A DNA stretch of 64,000 nucleotides from Odiellus spinosus (Eukaryota; Arthropoda; Arachnida; Opiliones; Phalangiidae), in contig OY987238.1 of the NCBI GenBank assembly GCA_963920705.1, positions 9,976,183 through 10,040,182 on the forward strand, given 5' to 3'. A model generated the notes under the pieces. The model was not told the DNA's origin, ran no database searches, and worked only from the letters and a program-made list of their open reading frames with translations. The position numbers and the translations under genes were made by a program. Shown here one piece after another: positions 42,425-54,411 of this stretch (position 1 is the stretch's first letter; each line of letters opens with the position of its first letter).

Positions 42425-45250
42425 TGTTCCTGTATATTTTAAAATTAAATTTAATTATCCCTTTTAATAGCTAATAGAAGCCAATGGAAGAGAAATGACG
42501 TCATTACGGTTATTGATACATTTTGTTATCTATATTCTTGGACAACTTTAACACTTAAAAGATTTTGGTTCCCCCACTAAAAAAATTAACATAATCACTC
42601 GCTCGCGATATTTCGAACTAAATGCGGAAACAGTAAAAGTCTTTTAACCTCAGTCGTGCACCCGAAACTTTTAATAGTTCTCTATAGTGGCAGAATTGGG
42701 GATTATGGTTTTAGAAAGCGAATTTTCGTTCCCTTAAAAACTATCGAGGCTTTAAAAACTTCTCTAATGAAATTAAATAGTTCTTTGGTAAAAATGACTC
42801 TCTTATATTGTTCTTACTTTTTCTAAATCTTTTTAAGAGCAGATTTTCTCTTTCCTGTCATTGGTTTTATAGGTTTTTTAAGGTTTAATTCCACTCTGGT
42901 GGACCTGTCTTTTAAGGAAAGATGAAACGAGAAATATATTCTTTATTTTAATTATCTTTCAGAAAAGTTTTCAGCGCGTAAAATTTAATAAAAATGCCGT
43001 CCGATTTATAAATATTTGAAAACTTTTAAAACTAATATTTTATATTAAAAATATAGAGATGGAACATGCATACTTTTAGTATAGTATATACTTTTAGTAT
43101 AGTTTTCTACCTGCAAGGATGATAAAGGCGCTATAGTTGAAATATAGGGGTGATCAATAAATTACTCTTTGCAAGAAAACGTTTGCTTTTCCAGTAAAAT
43201 TTAGTACCTATAGGCACATTTTAGACTATACTACACTCATTTCAATATTCTTTAATAAATAGATATTTAATTTAGCTAACATTTAAATAATTAAAAATTA
43301 AATAAAAGCAAGATACAAATTTTTTCTTTTTCATCCTAACTTTAAAACGACCCCAGAGAGTCTTCTTTAATACCCTTTTCCCGAATGTTATGGCTTTCTT
43401 TTCAAGAACTAGAATATCAAAGACTAATAAAGCTAACTTTAATTTCCGGTCAAACTTTTAACACTTATTTCCTTTTTTTCTTACTACGAGTGTAATTCCG
43501 AAGAAAAGTAAATAAATAAATAAACATTCGTATCAATTAAATGGGTTAAAACTGGAGTTGATATCCAATTATTTTAAATTAGGATTAATGTTATAGAAAT
43601 TATAATAAATTTTAGTTTTATTGTATTGGGAAAAGTAAAGAGTACTTCAAAGAAAACACGGTTGAAACACGGCATTGGAGATCTGCCCCTGCATTGATAC
43701 TTCCCCTTAGACAGTGGTGCGCGAATGTTGAAACATTTCCAAAGGGGCTAGTTTTACAACTATCGTCTTTTCAGAGTCCAATTTCAGAGTTTTTTATTAA
43801 CATTTCACGAAACACTAACTCCTTTTAGATGAAAAAGGAGTCAATTTAAAGCTCTCAATTTTTAAATAACGTTAACATTACTCGTTATTAAACCTTATTT
43901 TTATGATAAATATATAAAATTTTTATATTAGTTAGATAATTGACGTGATCTGACGTCACACTAGCTAAAATATTTCTCTAAATCAACGACAGAAGAGTTT
44001 AAACGCCTGATTTCACGGGGCTTAACCTGGGATAAGCATTCAACTAAAACAGCAAGTGATCAAATGACCGGATCATGTTTCTTTCATGTATGTATTCGTT
44101 CTAGTAAATTTTACCTCGAATTCGCAGCAAGTACAAAGCCATGCTATCTAAAATATTTATGAGGTTACAGGTGACCGTGCTGTCAATTCCTGTTCGAATT
44201 AAAATGTCTTTTCTTTTCCCCGTGAAGAATAGATAAGATTATATTTAAGCAATATAAAATAGTCTAGAAACTACTGTAATTAATTTTGCATATGGATTAC
44301 TTTGGTCTATATAGTAGATCCTCAAAAATTAATCAGTACTTTCGAACCCCTTGACTATTTTTCGTTCACAGACTTAGAAGCAACTGCGTAAAAGGCAGGA
44401 TAAAATATGTGTGTAATTATATCAATACTCTTTTTCTCTATTACTTTCAAGCCAGGGAACAATATATAATCAAGGCCTTTAGGACCAACATTTAATAATA
44501 TTATAAAAATGAGTCTATCTAAATTTTGGTTCGCCAGGAATTTGCAAAACTAATCAAAACTGAGGCGAATAAATACACGATATTAAATCTAATAGGATAA
44601 AAAGTAGTTAACTTAAACATTTACGAAAGAACGTATAATATTTCTCGATTAAAAAATAGTTTATATTAATGCCACGGCGGATTTTCACATAATGTTAAAT
44701 TCAACTGAGAAAAAGTAGTATTTACTTTTTTCTAAATGATATACGAAGGTACAATTTAATCTTCAAAATTCCCTCGTGTTAAGAAATAGGGGGAATTCAT
44801 CCCCTTCATCTAATCCAATATATTCTCCTGCCTGTATTCGATCAGCTTGATAAACTACTTTTAATTCCTATATGGATTTAACGTCATGTAATACAACGCC
44901 TTAGTTTCTCTACGTTACAACACTACTCGCGAATAATATATATAATTTTATTTTTAGAAATCCCCTAAGGTCTTCTCATCGCTTTTTATAGAGGGCCAAG
45001 AGTTTGGTGGTGGAAGATGGGGTTAGTCTTATAGTTGGTATGCTAATAAGCGGATTAAAAAGGGAAGGGCCCATTCTCTAGCTCTTGTTCGTCCCTCTTA
45101 GGTTCTTTCATCCAACCGATACAAAGAATAGAGAAAGAACGAAACAAGATGGAAAAGATTGTACTAAAAGACATCCTATTGTACAACGCAAAAAGTTACG
45201 TTGTTAACATTTTTAACAAAGGTGTAAAGGTGTATTTCCATATGCGCGAG
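42425..45250. other. Intergenic, no gene seen
   Basis: About 2.8 kb of A+T-rich sequence. A small direct duplication, ACTTTTAGTATAGT, occurs at 43072 and 43090. No sizeable open frame and no element end were recognised. Confidence 0.4.
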
Positions 45251-45812
45251 AAATAGAGCTCGGAATTCGTATAATTTTTATTAATTGGATAAAATCTACT
45301 AAATTCTGATGTATATTATCTGTTTGATTAAAAATAGACTATTTCTCATTCGAGTTAACTTATTCGAAGATAAAGTAAAAAACATAAGCCATATCCGTTC
45401 TTATCCAAAAATGGCCTATCTTAGAATATTATCCGCGTTAAACGTTTGGATAAAAAATTCAAAATTTATTTTCATGAAAAATAATGAATAAAAATTTGAT
45501 TTAAAATCTTAGTTTCGTTGTTTTATTTATAATCTTCAAATTAAAATTCAATTTGAAATATTTTTCTTATATTTTAGACTAATTCTGGAAACGTGAATTT
45601 TCTTATCCATTGTTATACGTTTGAATACGAGTAATTTGTTCGTAGATAAAGCGCCAAACGCTTATCTTCGGGTAAACCTTACATTTAACAATTATACGAA
45701 TATAGAAATTTCATTTTTTAGTTAGAAACAATTTATCCGATAATAAAATATCTGAAAATATACGAATGACAGAAGATAATGGATATCCTATTCGGAACTC
45801 TATCTAGTATGA
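45251..45812. mobile_element. Family F palindromic element
   Basis: It begins TAGAGCTCGGAATTCGTATA and ends CCTATTCGGAACTCTATCTA, imperfect inverted ends. The arms contain CTTATCCAAAAATGG and TAGAATATTATCCGCG on the left and CTTATCCATTGTTATACG and GTAGATAAAGCGCC on the right. About 560 bases, non-coding. It is the most complete family F copy. Confidence 0.7.
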
Positions 45813-46459
45813 ACGCAGCTTAAATGAATTTCATATAAGCTGAAGTAAAAGCTTGAAAAACGTTGATTACTACGTAAAAGATTAGATATAAAAGACACAC
45901 TTAAAGATTGGCTTCACGGAGAGGGTATGGCTAAAAACCTCGGGTAGAAAGAAGAGGATAACGTTTTTTCTGGCTCTTTTTATTACTAATTTATAAGAAT
46001 TGGTAAGAGAGAGAGAAAGAAAAATTATTTAAGATTTGCCTGGGCCAAACTTTTTCTTTTTTTTTCTTTTTTTGCTAAAACTTCAGCAATTTTTTCGTTT
46101 TTTCTTTCTTTCTGTTAGTTTAGGTTTTTGGAGGAAAAAAGATGAAATTTTAGGATATTTCTTCTCTCTAATCGATTCTTTCTTATAATCTTATTACATT
46201 TCTTTTATCCAGACGAATAACTACAGGGTTATTTCAAAGTTTTTTACATATTCTTTTACAAAGAAATGGGAAATTTTTGGTTAAGTAATTTTATGGGAAT
46301 CAGAAGTTATAATTTATTGGAAAGAGCAATGTTCAAAATATGTAAAATTCGGATCTAAGTATAAAAAAGTTATTAAAGGAACATTTGAAAACCGTAATAA
46401 CTTCCTGCATAATAATAGCTCTTTTGATCAGTTGTCTGGCCTAGTTGATACATAATAAG
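45813..46459. other. Intergenic, no gene seen
   Basis: T-rich low complexity around 46050-46110; otherwise featureless. Confidence 0.4.
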
Positions 46460-46870
46460 TAGAGCTCGGAATCGGATGGATCCATTATCTTCTGTTATTC
46501 GTATATTTTCAGATATTTTAATTTCTCATAAATTGTTTTGTAACTAAAAAATGAAATTTGTATATTCGTGTAATTGTTAAATGTATAAGGTTAACCCGAA
46601 GATAAGTATTTGGCGCTTTATCTACGAACAAATTACTCGTTTTCAAACGTATAACGATGGATAAGAAAATTCAAATTTCCAGAATTATAGTCTAAAATAT
46701 CATCTTTTCATTCATTATTTTTCAGGGAAATAAATTTGTAATTTTTTAATCCGAACGTATAACGCGGATAATATTCCAAGATAAGGCCATTTTTGGATAA
46801 AAATGGATATGGATTATCAATCAGATATACATCAGAATTTAGTAGATTTTATCCAATTAATAAAAATCAT
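46460..46870. mobile_element. Family F palindromic element, inverted relative to its neighbour
   Basis: It begins AGTAGAGCTCGGAATCGGAT and runs through the complement of the 45251 copy (GGCGCTTTATCTACGAAC, CGCGGATAATATTCCAAG, TCCAATTAATAAAAAT). It is about 650 bases from that copy and in the opposite orientation, so the pair forms a large inverted repeat. Confidence 0.7.
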
Positions 46871-46897
46871 AATTTAATATGCAGTATATATAAACGA

Positions 46898-46972
46898 TCG
46901 CTCCGAAAATGCTACTCAATTTCCATTTGGAGTTCAAAAAAAGTCCGTGACAGCCGCAAACTATAAAGACAC
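46898..46972 (-). mobile_element. Family G element, right-end fragment
   Basis: TCCGAAAATGCTACTCAATT, CCATTTGGAGTTC and GTCCGTGACAGCCGC match the right end of 17990-18213, ending in a degraded ACTATAAAG instead of ACTTTAA. Confidence 0.55.
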
Positions 46973-48289
46973 GTGATATAGCCAGCCAAATACTTCTATG
47001 TTCATTACAGTTCGTATGAATTGAAGTAATTATAAGAAGATGAAAAGGTTTGTGCATAAAAACATTGAAGCTATAACTATTAAACACAAATTAGGGTGAG
47101 GAAAAGTTTCGGTACAATCTATTCAGTGAGAGATTTAACTAGTGCGAAGCTTGTTTCTGAGTTAGGTACTAACTTCCATTCATTAGCTTTGAATCAATAA
47201 TGATGAAAGGCATCGCGATAGAGATACGCTTAAGTACGTTTATTATGATAACTAACTTTCTACTCTATTGCTTCTAAATCATTACACGAACTATAACAAG
47301 ATTACGAAGTAAATCCAAACAAGTGGAGGTTGAATAGAAAGTCCATCTGAAACTATTTCAGGAGGTTCTAGCCAAAAAAAAAGAATCAAGGTTGTTATAA
47401 AGAGGCAAATCTCATGAAAATCACGTTTTGGTTAAGCAGATATTGAAATAAAACTATCTGAAATGGATAAAATGAGAGCATGAACTTCAAAATCGGATAA
47501 TTATTTACGCAATTATTAATTTAATTCAAAAGTGATTAAAGAATTGGCTTCCGCGTACCAATTTAGTCTTTTTATTCCCGCGTAAACCGGAAATTATATA
47601 ACGTGACTTCAAGAGCGCGAAATTTACAAATTTACACATTTAAGGTTCAAAATTCCATCAAAATCTGTATTTACGTTAGGGTGATGGGTAGCTCAAAGAG
47701 TCCGCTTCAAAATGAGACCAACCGTAACAAAATATTCCCATAAATAACAACAAAGCTACGAAATTTCAAACATAATCAAAGTTAAACTCGCGTATCAAAT
47801 CTCTTATGGTTTATAGAGATAACGAGGTCGTGTAAATTAAAGAGTAGTATTTAAACAACTACTTTATGTCGATGAGATTTAAAATTAAGTAACAATACGC
47901 CTCAACTTGTTCCATATTAACAACCGGTCCTCTTGATCCTAGGTTTAAATAGATCAAACGGAGTTCCCTCGAGTCATGTCGTAAAGCTAATCGAGAGAAA
48001 GCGTATAGATATGAGAAATGACTTTAATGAAGGTCAGTTACGCATCATATAGAATTATAGATTATGTCAAGAACAAATTTATTATAGCTGAGAACGATGG
48101 AAGGCAGAATTGGACTGTATGTTCGAGATATCAAGATTTTACCCCCTTCATTTCTATTACTCTTTAAACTCCTTCCTAGAGTTAAAGCATATAACGCCCT
48201 CTACTGTGAATAACAATATTAGATACATGTGAATTTTTTGTATTTTATATACTATTGTAGTCATGGCGTTGGCAAAAGTGTTGTAAATT
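46973..48289. other. Intergenic, no gene seen
   Basis: About 1.3 kb without recognised repeats or open frames. Confidence 0.4.
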
Positions 48290-48652
48290 GTTTGAAAAAG
48301 GTTTTAAAACCTTGGGGAAATGTTGGGAAATGTTTTAAAACCTTGGGAAAATGTTGGGAAATGTTTTAAAACCTTGGGAAAATGTTGGGAAATGTTTTAA
48401 AACCTTGGGGAAATGTTGGAAAAAGGTTTTAAAACCTTGGGAAAATGTTGGAAAATGGTTTTAAAACCTTGGGGAAACATTGAGAATGTTGGAAAATATC
48501 GAAAAAGTTGAAAAATAATAAAAGAGGTTTGGAAAATGTTCGAAAAAAGAAAGTTTAAAGTTGGAAAATGTTGGAATGTTCTGTATATTTAAAAATGTTG
48601 GAAAAAAGATGGAAAATGTTTGAAAATGTTTGGAAAAATGTTGGAACAAGAG
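48290..48652. repeat. 31-33-bp tandem array with GGTTTTAAAACC palindrome
   Basis: The core TTTTAAAACCTTGGG starts at 48301, 48332, 48363, 48394, 48427 and 48459, so the period drifts from 31 to 33. Several units carry the perfect palindrome GGTTTTAAAACC. After 48480 the array degrades into irregular GTTGGAAAATGTT phrases. The type resembles the degenerate array at 52850. Confidence 0.88.
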
Positions 48653-49194
48653 TACTTAAGCCTAAAAGTTCTAAATCTGACTTAAGGTTCCGCTTAATTT
48701 GTTTCCTGAATTTCTTTTATTCGATTTGTTTCAAAAAAGTCCTTGTAAAACCTGATATAGTAATGTATAATCATATTCCATTTACAATCTTTTTACGAAC
48801 CCAATTTGATCTTTGTTTTAAAAACTCCATCAAAAGCGCTCGTCTTTTAACAACGTTTCATTTCTAGAGAGCTCTACGAATATCATTAAAATGTCAGTTT
48901 GATCCGTCCCATTTGGTCTCACTTCATCAGAAGTTTCCACAAATACTAAAAAGCTCAAAATAATTCCGTGACAGAGTAAAATATTAATAACTCCGAAAAT
49001 GTTATCTCCCTTGGGTGATTCACTTTTTTGCTCTCTCAATCCTTCACTTTTAGCAACTTTTAGTATTAAAGCATCCTTTCGTATTTATTCTCATCTCATA
49101 AAAGTAAAGTTGGAAAGAGGTCTTTTACAATACTATAGTACAATACACCTTGAATTGGCATTATATCGAAGGGGCAAACACTCGACTTTTCGTT
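48653..49194. other. Intergenic, no gene seen
   Basis: Short overlapping frames on both strands (48568-48867, 48830-49039) have no recognisable product. Confidence 0.35.
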
Positions 49195-49491
49195 ATACAA
49201 CCGAGTTAAATAGGCCCAATCCAACAGTAAAAAAAATTAAAAACAAATATTAAACTAGATATAAATTTAAAACTTACCATGAAAATAGGCTTAGCTGGAT
49301 TCATGAATATATCCTGATCATAGAGATCCTGTATTCCACATTTAAGAGTCATCGACCAATGTGACCGATGCTCCTTACATGGGGATCGTGAATACAGCTA
49401 AGCCTATTTTCCAAGTTAGTTTTAAATTTATTTCTAATTTAATATTTGTTTTTAATTTTTATATTGTTGGATTAGGCCTATTTAAACGGTA
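49195..49491. mobile_element. Family A foldback element with both termini lost
   Basis: It runs from AAATAGGCCCAATCCAAC through the arms (TAGGCTTAGCTGGATTCATG / ACAGCTAAGCCTATTTTCC) to GGATTAGGCCTATTTAAACG. Exactly where the right TIR should continue, the TTAGCGC minisatellite starts. Confidence 0.75.
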
Positions 49492-49496
49492 TGTGC

Positions 49497-50000
49497 CTAT
49501 TAGCGCAGTTCCTTTTAGCGCAGTTCCCATTAGCGCAGTTCCCATTAGCGCAGTTTCCCATTAGCGCAGTTTACCATTAGCGCGGATCCCATTTGCGCAG
49601 GTTCCCATTTAGCGCAATTTCCCATTAGCCCAATTCCCATTAGCGCAATTCCCATTAGCGCCGTTTCCCATTAGCGCTGTTTCCCACTAGCGCCGTTTCC
49701 CACTAGCGCCGTTTCCCATTAGCGCCGTTTTCCAATAGCGCCGATTCCCATTTGCGCATTTCCCATTAGCGCAATTCCCATTGGCGCAATTCCCATTAGC
49801 GCAATTCCCATTAGAGCCGTTTCCCATTAGCGCTGTTTCCCACTAGCGCCGTTTCCCACTAGCGCCGTTTCCCATTAGCGCCGTTTTCCAATAGCGCCGA
49901 TTCCCATTTGCGCATTTCCCATTAGCGCAATTCCCATTGGCGCAATTCCCATTAGCGCAATTCCCATTAGAGCCGTTTCCCATTTGCGCCGTTTCCCAAA
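49497..50000. repeat. TTAGCGC minisatellite, about 15-bp unit, with a 156-bp higher-order repeat
   Basis: The unit TTCCCATTAGCGCAG/CCG repeats about 33 times with base and spacing variants (CACTAGCGCC, CATTTGCGC). The block starting TTAGCGCTGTTTCCCACTAG recurs at 49671 and 49827, a 156-base step, so a ten-unit block was duplicated as a whole. The minus-strand open frame (NGNCANGNCANGN type) is repeat by-product. Confidence 0.93.
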
Positions 50001-50033
50001 TGGAGATAAATGTTTTTTCAATGGAGTTGGCGT

Positions 50034-50107
50034 GGTTCGGTAGCGCAATGGTTAGCATATACGCCTTCTAACCAGAAGATAGTGAGTTCGAGCCTACCTA
50101 CGGAAAA
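50034..50107 (+). ncRNA. tRNA-like sequence (SINE head or tRNA pseudogene)
   Basis: TAGCGCAATGG (50041-50051) matches the RNA polymerase III A box and GAGTTCGAGCC (50085-50095) is close to a B box at tRNA-like spacing. CTTCT...AGAAG between them suggests an anticodon-type stem, but the loop is too small and the acceptor strands do not pair. It is probably not a functional tRNA. It begins about 35 bases after the minisatellite. Confidence 0.5.
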
Positions 50108-50319
50108 CGATTAATTTATTCTTATAGGCGAGCTCTGGCAATTCCTACTTTTAGTGTGACATATTTATCAATCAGTGTCGATAGTTTACTCAGAATAAGA
50201 GCAACGCATTTTTATCTTTAGGCAAACATTTTCGGTTTATAATAATATCGTTACAATTAATTGTTCAACCAAACATAAACACGTACGAAAATATTTAATT
50301 TCTCTGAGCTTTGGACTCA

Positions 50320-50450
50320 TTTCCAAATTCCCTGACTTTTCCCTGACCTTTTGGAGCAATTTTAAAATTCCTTAACTTTTTCCTGACGTTTTGGGCCAAT
50401 TTCCAAATTCCCTGACTTTTCCAGGTTTTTCAGGTCGTGTACGAGCCCTG
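50320..50450. mobile_element. hAT-like element right end
   Basis: Repeated CCCTGACTTTTCC phrases lead into CCAGGTTTTTCAGGTCGTGT and GAGCCCTG at 50450. This matches, from memory, the end type CAGGGnTCGTAC...CCTGGAAAAGTCAGGGA found in many invertebrate hAT MITEs. No left end was found, so the copy is probably truncated. Confidence 0.45.
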
Positions 50451-51869
50451 TGACTACTGTTGAGTCACGAAAACAAACTGTTAACGTAACTTTACCGAAT
50501 TTTGTGAAAGCGTTACTTTAATTCGGATAAAGAGAAAGGAAAAAAGTGCTCAAAGTTCGAGTGAAAACTCAAAACGAATCAAACTATAGTCTCGCCGTTC
50601 ATTTGCGGAGTTTATTGGCGCCAAAATATTCCAGGTTTCTCGCGTAGGAATTTCTCCTTTGATTTCCTCTTCGGGACCATCATCAGTCATCCACGTGTGA
50701 ATTAATAATAAGCCGAAAGGGTTCTCGACCCCGATGTTATTACCCGTCGTGGCTTTCCAAGAATTCCCGAAACTCAAAAACTCTTTATATCAAGCCTATA
50801 GCGTTAAGACCTTAACCCTCAGAGCTGCCTGAGATGAGTGCGAGACGAACTAAGTTTTGGTAGCAAAACGAAACCAAATTCTAATTAGGAGAGCTGGGTC
50901 AAGTTTTTATTCAACTTTTATTTCAAAACTAAAGTAACTTGAATTAAATAATTGATAAATGAACTTGTTCGCATGTTGTGAACTACGTCATGAAATCACG
51001 GGGATGGCGTTAAGGTTATACATTGCAGTTATTTCTGTTTTCATAAAACGCTAGGGGTCAAACGGCTCAGAAGTCACTTGGGAGAGCCCCGACCTTGAGA
51101 GCAGACACGGATATAGAAGAAATAAGCTTAATAAATTCTCGGTGCTCACGAGCGATATGAGCTTTACAAGCTATGACGTAGCTGATGACGTCGATAGCAA
51201 CATTACCTAAGTAAGTTCCTCCTGTTAGATAGCAACTATTCTAAATTAATACTTTATCTATGGTTTCATTTCGGACATATTTTGTTTCCAGGAGATTTTC
51301 CAATTAGAATTTCGATTACATTGTGATTCTTTCCCTTTATTGGAATGTAAATTCATTAGAAAATTCATCACGACAAGGTTCGTATATAAATATATAAACC
51401 CTATTTTTTCCCGAGATATAGATGGTTACAAAAAAATCATCTAGAACTTTGAATATGCCGCTTCGGGGGTCCATTAGGCATTCCATTAAGCCCCCCCCCC
51501 CCAAAAAAAAAAGACTTCCCCTTTTCCCACGATACAAAATAGTAGGAGATTTTGTTTTCCCTCCGTTTATCCTCGTCCTAGAGAACGTTGATGGGATCAA
51601 GTTACTCGAAGTGGCAACCAGAGAGGGCCCCGCAGCTATTCTGTAAAACGCAAATAGCCAATTTTTCCTATTTTTCAACCACCAATGCAACCTTTCTCTC
51701 TCTCGCAACGCAAAAAGATGAGCTATTAAAAGCATTTTCCTCAAAAAAATTGAGCGAAGGGTAAAACCAAGATGAGCAAGTCAAATTTGAAAACTTTTAT
51801 ATTAATTGTTAAAAGGGTGCTGTTAACGATTTCTAATGAACAACAAATTAAATTTGAGTATTATTTTCG
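50451..51869. other. Intergenic, with a unique island at 50560-50770
   Basis: The island is less A+T-rich and single-copy in appearance, with GGCGCCAAAATATTCC and GTGTGAATTAATAATAAGCC; a 75-codon minus frame over it is unconvincing. A C run and an A run lie at 51489-51511. Overlapping frames on both strands at 51337-51744 owe their length to that low complexity and show no domain. Confidence 0.35.
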
Positions 51870-52221
51870 TTAAAGGGAAACTTGGAGCTAAAAATGCAAC
51901 AGCTTTTGAATTTATTTTCGGAATCACCATCCCTAAAAAGCTTTTAGAGACTTTTTTCACCAATTTTAGACACGTTTTTGGTTTTTTAATTAATTTCTAA
52001 AGTTGGGTAAAGTTTGAATAAAAGTAAATATGAATTCGGACCAATCATATTATTTCAGCCTCCAACAGAGCTTGTAATGTCATAACATTAAAATAATAGG
52101 CCGGTGTTTGATACCCAAGTCCTTGAATTGCCGGCCTATTGTTTTAATGTTACAACAAGCGCTGTTGAAGGCTGAAACGATATGATTGGCCCGAATATAT
52201 ACTTCGCTATTGGTAAAACTC
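51870..52221. mobile_element. Family C foldback element, right arm shortened
   Basis: It starts TTAAAGGGAAACTTGGAGC. The left arm carries GACACGTTTTTGG, TTTCTAAAGTT, CGGACCAATCATATTATTTC and AACATTAAAATAATAGGCCGG; the right arm returns with CCGGCCTATTGTTTTAATG and GATATGATTGGCCCGAA and stops near 52221 without a terminus. It has no A/T runs in the arms, unlike the 55155 copy. Non-coding. Confidence 0.8.
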
Positions 52222-52849
52222 AGTCTTTCCTCATCAGTTATATCAAAACAAGAAACCCAAATAATTTAAGTATGTTAACAGGTATAAAAATCTAGGCAAA
52301 ATATTTTCTCTGGCTCCTCAGTTTCCTTCAATCTCGTTCAAGATTGGAATTTTTTCTGAGAAAGTATAAGGGGTAAGAGGTCTGTCTTCCATTTTTCCAT
52401 CCAATAACGTAATACGCTTTGAAAGTAGGTAAAGGTATACGTCAAGAATTCTTATCCTTTCTTTCCTTAATAACGAGCGGTTTTCTTTTTCTATATTGAA
52501 GCTATTATACAATCCAAGAATGCAATAAAGTAAAACTCGTGTTCAGTGTCTAAATTCTTATCGGAGTGTGTGTATTTTTGAATATTCTATCTTTGTTTGA
52601 AAATAAATATACTTGGTTCGAGGTCAGTTTGCAATTTGTAAAAAGCTAATAACGAATAATATACAATGTTAAACTTTATAGGAGATTTAAGTAGTTTTGT
52701 AAACTGTTCTCGAATATGAATAATTTGCTTTTAGCAATTGTATAATGCCCTGATTCAAAAGGGTGTACCAAAGGGTAAGGCATCAAAATAAACCCGTAAA
52801 CCTGGGTAGTTTTCTTCCTTTAAGATATCTATTACGTGAGCACCAAAGT
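52222..52849. other. Intergenic, no gene seen
   Basis: No element or convincing frame. Confidence 0.4.
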
Positions 52850-53200
52850 GTGAAAGTTTTTGTAAAAGAAAATGAAACTATGGTTGAAACAAAGTGGAAA
52901 TATGGTTGGAAAATGGTTGGAATTTTGGAATATGCTTAGAAAATGTCGGAATATGGTTAGAAAAACTTTATAGTATGGTTGGGAAAAGATTGGAATAAGG
53001 TTGGAATATTGTTGAAAAAAGATTGGAATAAGGCTGGAATATTGTTGAAAAAAGATTGGAATGCATGCTGAAAATTTTTGCATTTGGGGTTTCGAAAAAC
53101 TTATAGTATGATTGTAAAAAGCTTGTAATATGGTTGAAAAATATTTGGAGTATGGCTCAACATATTTGGAATACTGTTGTAAAAAGATTGTAATATGGTG
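52850..53200. repeat. Degenerate minisatellite (GGTTGGAATAT type)
   Basis: Irregular repeats of TATGGTTGGAA and AAAAGATTGGAATAAGG; one 33-base unit (GGAATATTGTTGAAAAAAGA) is directly repeated near 53003 and 53036. The 124-codon minus-strand frame with FFQQYS repeats is produced by the array. Confidence 0.75.
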
Positions 53201-53885
53201 GTTCAAAGCTAATTACTAATGATGTTTTATGGCTAATTAATAACTTTGTTAGTAGAATGTAAACCACACGCTTTTCATGGGTTTGAGTAACGAAGACAAT
53301 ATATTTCGCTTGAATAGGTGATCCAAATTTAATTAATACGAGTTTGAGGGTGGCTTTATAAAGGTATTAATTATAATTAATTAATGGCCGATTAAGATGA
53401 AGGAGATTTTAAGTTCCCTAAAATGCTTTTCGGGATTAGTGAATCAGAATATTTGAAATGCCTGAAAATTCAAATCTAGGTTATAACTAGCGCTTAGTAG
53501 AGCTACTTGAACGTATATGAGAATGACAAAAATAATTGATTCCCTTGGGAGGCGACAGAATTTAATCTTGTCCCTAATTAAGACGAAGAGTTGTCGTTTC
53601 CTTCCGGCCACTCGTCTTAAAGAGTTATTTTCCAATATAAACCAAGTGATAAACGACTAAAACCGTACGGCCTACCGGTCTGTACAGGGTGTTATTAACT
53701 TTATTATTGTTATCAATAATTTATTTAAATTGAAACTATCACCATTTTATTCGAATTTGGGGTCTCAATTCAATGCAGTTTCATAACTGTTTCATAATGA
53801 AATTATTTTTAGCTCCATTTATCATTCGCGACAATGAAAGTCTCGAAGCTACGATATTTAAATCACTTGGAATTATTTTCAGCGC
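53201..53885. other. Intergenic, moderately complex sequence
   Basis: 53380-53640 is single-copy-looking, with TAATTGATTCCCTTGGGAGG and CCCTAATTAAGACG. No gene is supported. Confidence 0.35.
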
Positions 53886-54003
53886 TTCTGTTCACATATC
53901 ATCTTAATAAAGCGATTTATTATATTTTAAACTGTAGGTTTTTGAAGCCGAATACGTTTGAAACAACTGGATCCCGAAGCATTTTCGAGAAATCCAATCA
54001 AGG
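53886..54003 (+). mobile_element. Family B element, degenerate fragment
   Basis: GTTCACATATCATCTTAATA, AGCGATTTATTATA, GAAGCCGAATACGTTTG and CCCGAAGCATTTTCGAGAAA follow family B order in plus orientation with heavy decay. Confidence 0.6.
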
Positions 54004-54012
54004 GAATAATAG

Positions 54013-54141
54013 CTTTAGGTTTGATTGTAAATTTCCAAATCCCGTGACGTGATAGCATTGTCATAAATTTCTCAAGATCTTTTCATTTTATGGAAAATAT
54101 ATATTTTGATAAGCAAAATCATTTATTTTCTTCTTTATCCA
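54013..54141. repeat. Flank shared with 59290-59413
   Basis: From AGGTTTGATTGTAA through AGCATTGTCATAAATTTCTC and GAAAATATATATTTTGATA to TTTATTTTCTTCTTT, this roughly 125-base stretch is almost the same as the one preceding the family B copy at 59414. The two family B insertions thus share not only the element but the adjoining left flank. Confidence 0.8.
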
Positions 54142-54411
54142 AAGCCGCGTTCATACTAGTTCTTGGAATCGATTTAAACCGTTTCAAAACGATTCACTGT
54201 AGTCGTGTGAACGGGAAACCATTTTTTCTCGAAACTGCTTCGGGAACCAGTAACATACCGATTCGGTTTCAATAACCGATAGATGAAGCCACAATAAATC
54301 GATTTATAAAGATAATGCGTGAACACGTGACGCTTTAAACGATGGCGATTTGAATATGGTTTGATTTTACCGTTTCAAATCGATTAAGAAATGCTAGTGT
54401 GACCGTAGCTT
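54142..54411 (-). mobile_element. Family B MITE-like element, reverse orientation
   Basis: Full ends: AAGCCGCGTTCATACTAG at the left and CTAGTGTGACCGTAGCTT at the right, imperfect inverted repeats. Some internal deletions (for example after CCGTTTCAAAACGATTC). Non-coding. Confidence 0.85.

Noticed and set aside
49497-50000. CRISPR-like array
   Set aside because: Contiguous degenerate 15-bp units without unique spacers, in a eukaryotic context: a minisatellite.
51337-51744. 135-codon minus-strand frame
   Set aside because: It crosses a C/A homopolymer region, shows no domain, and the opposite strand is also open over 51422-51646.
52832-53206. 124-codon minus-strand frame with FFQQYS repeats
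   Set aside because: Product of the degenerate minisatellite at 52850-53200.
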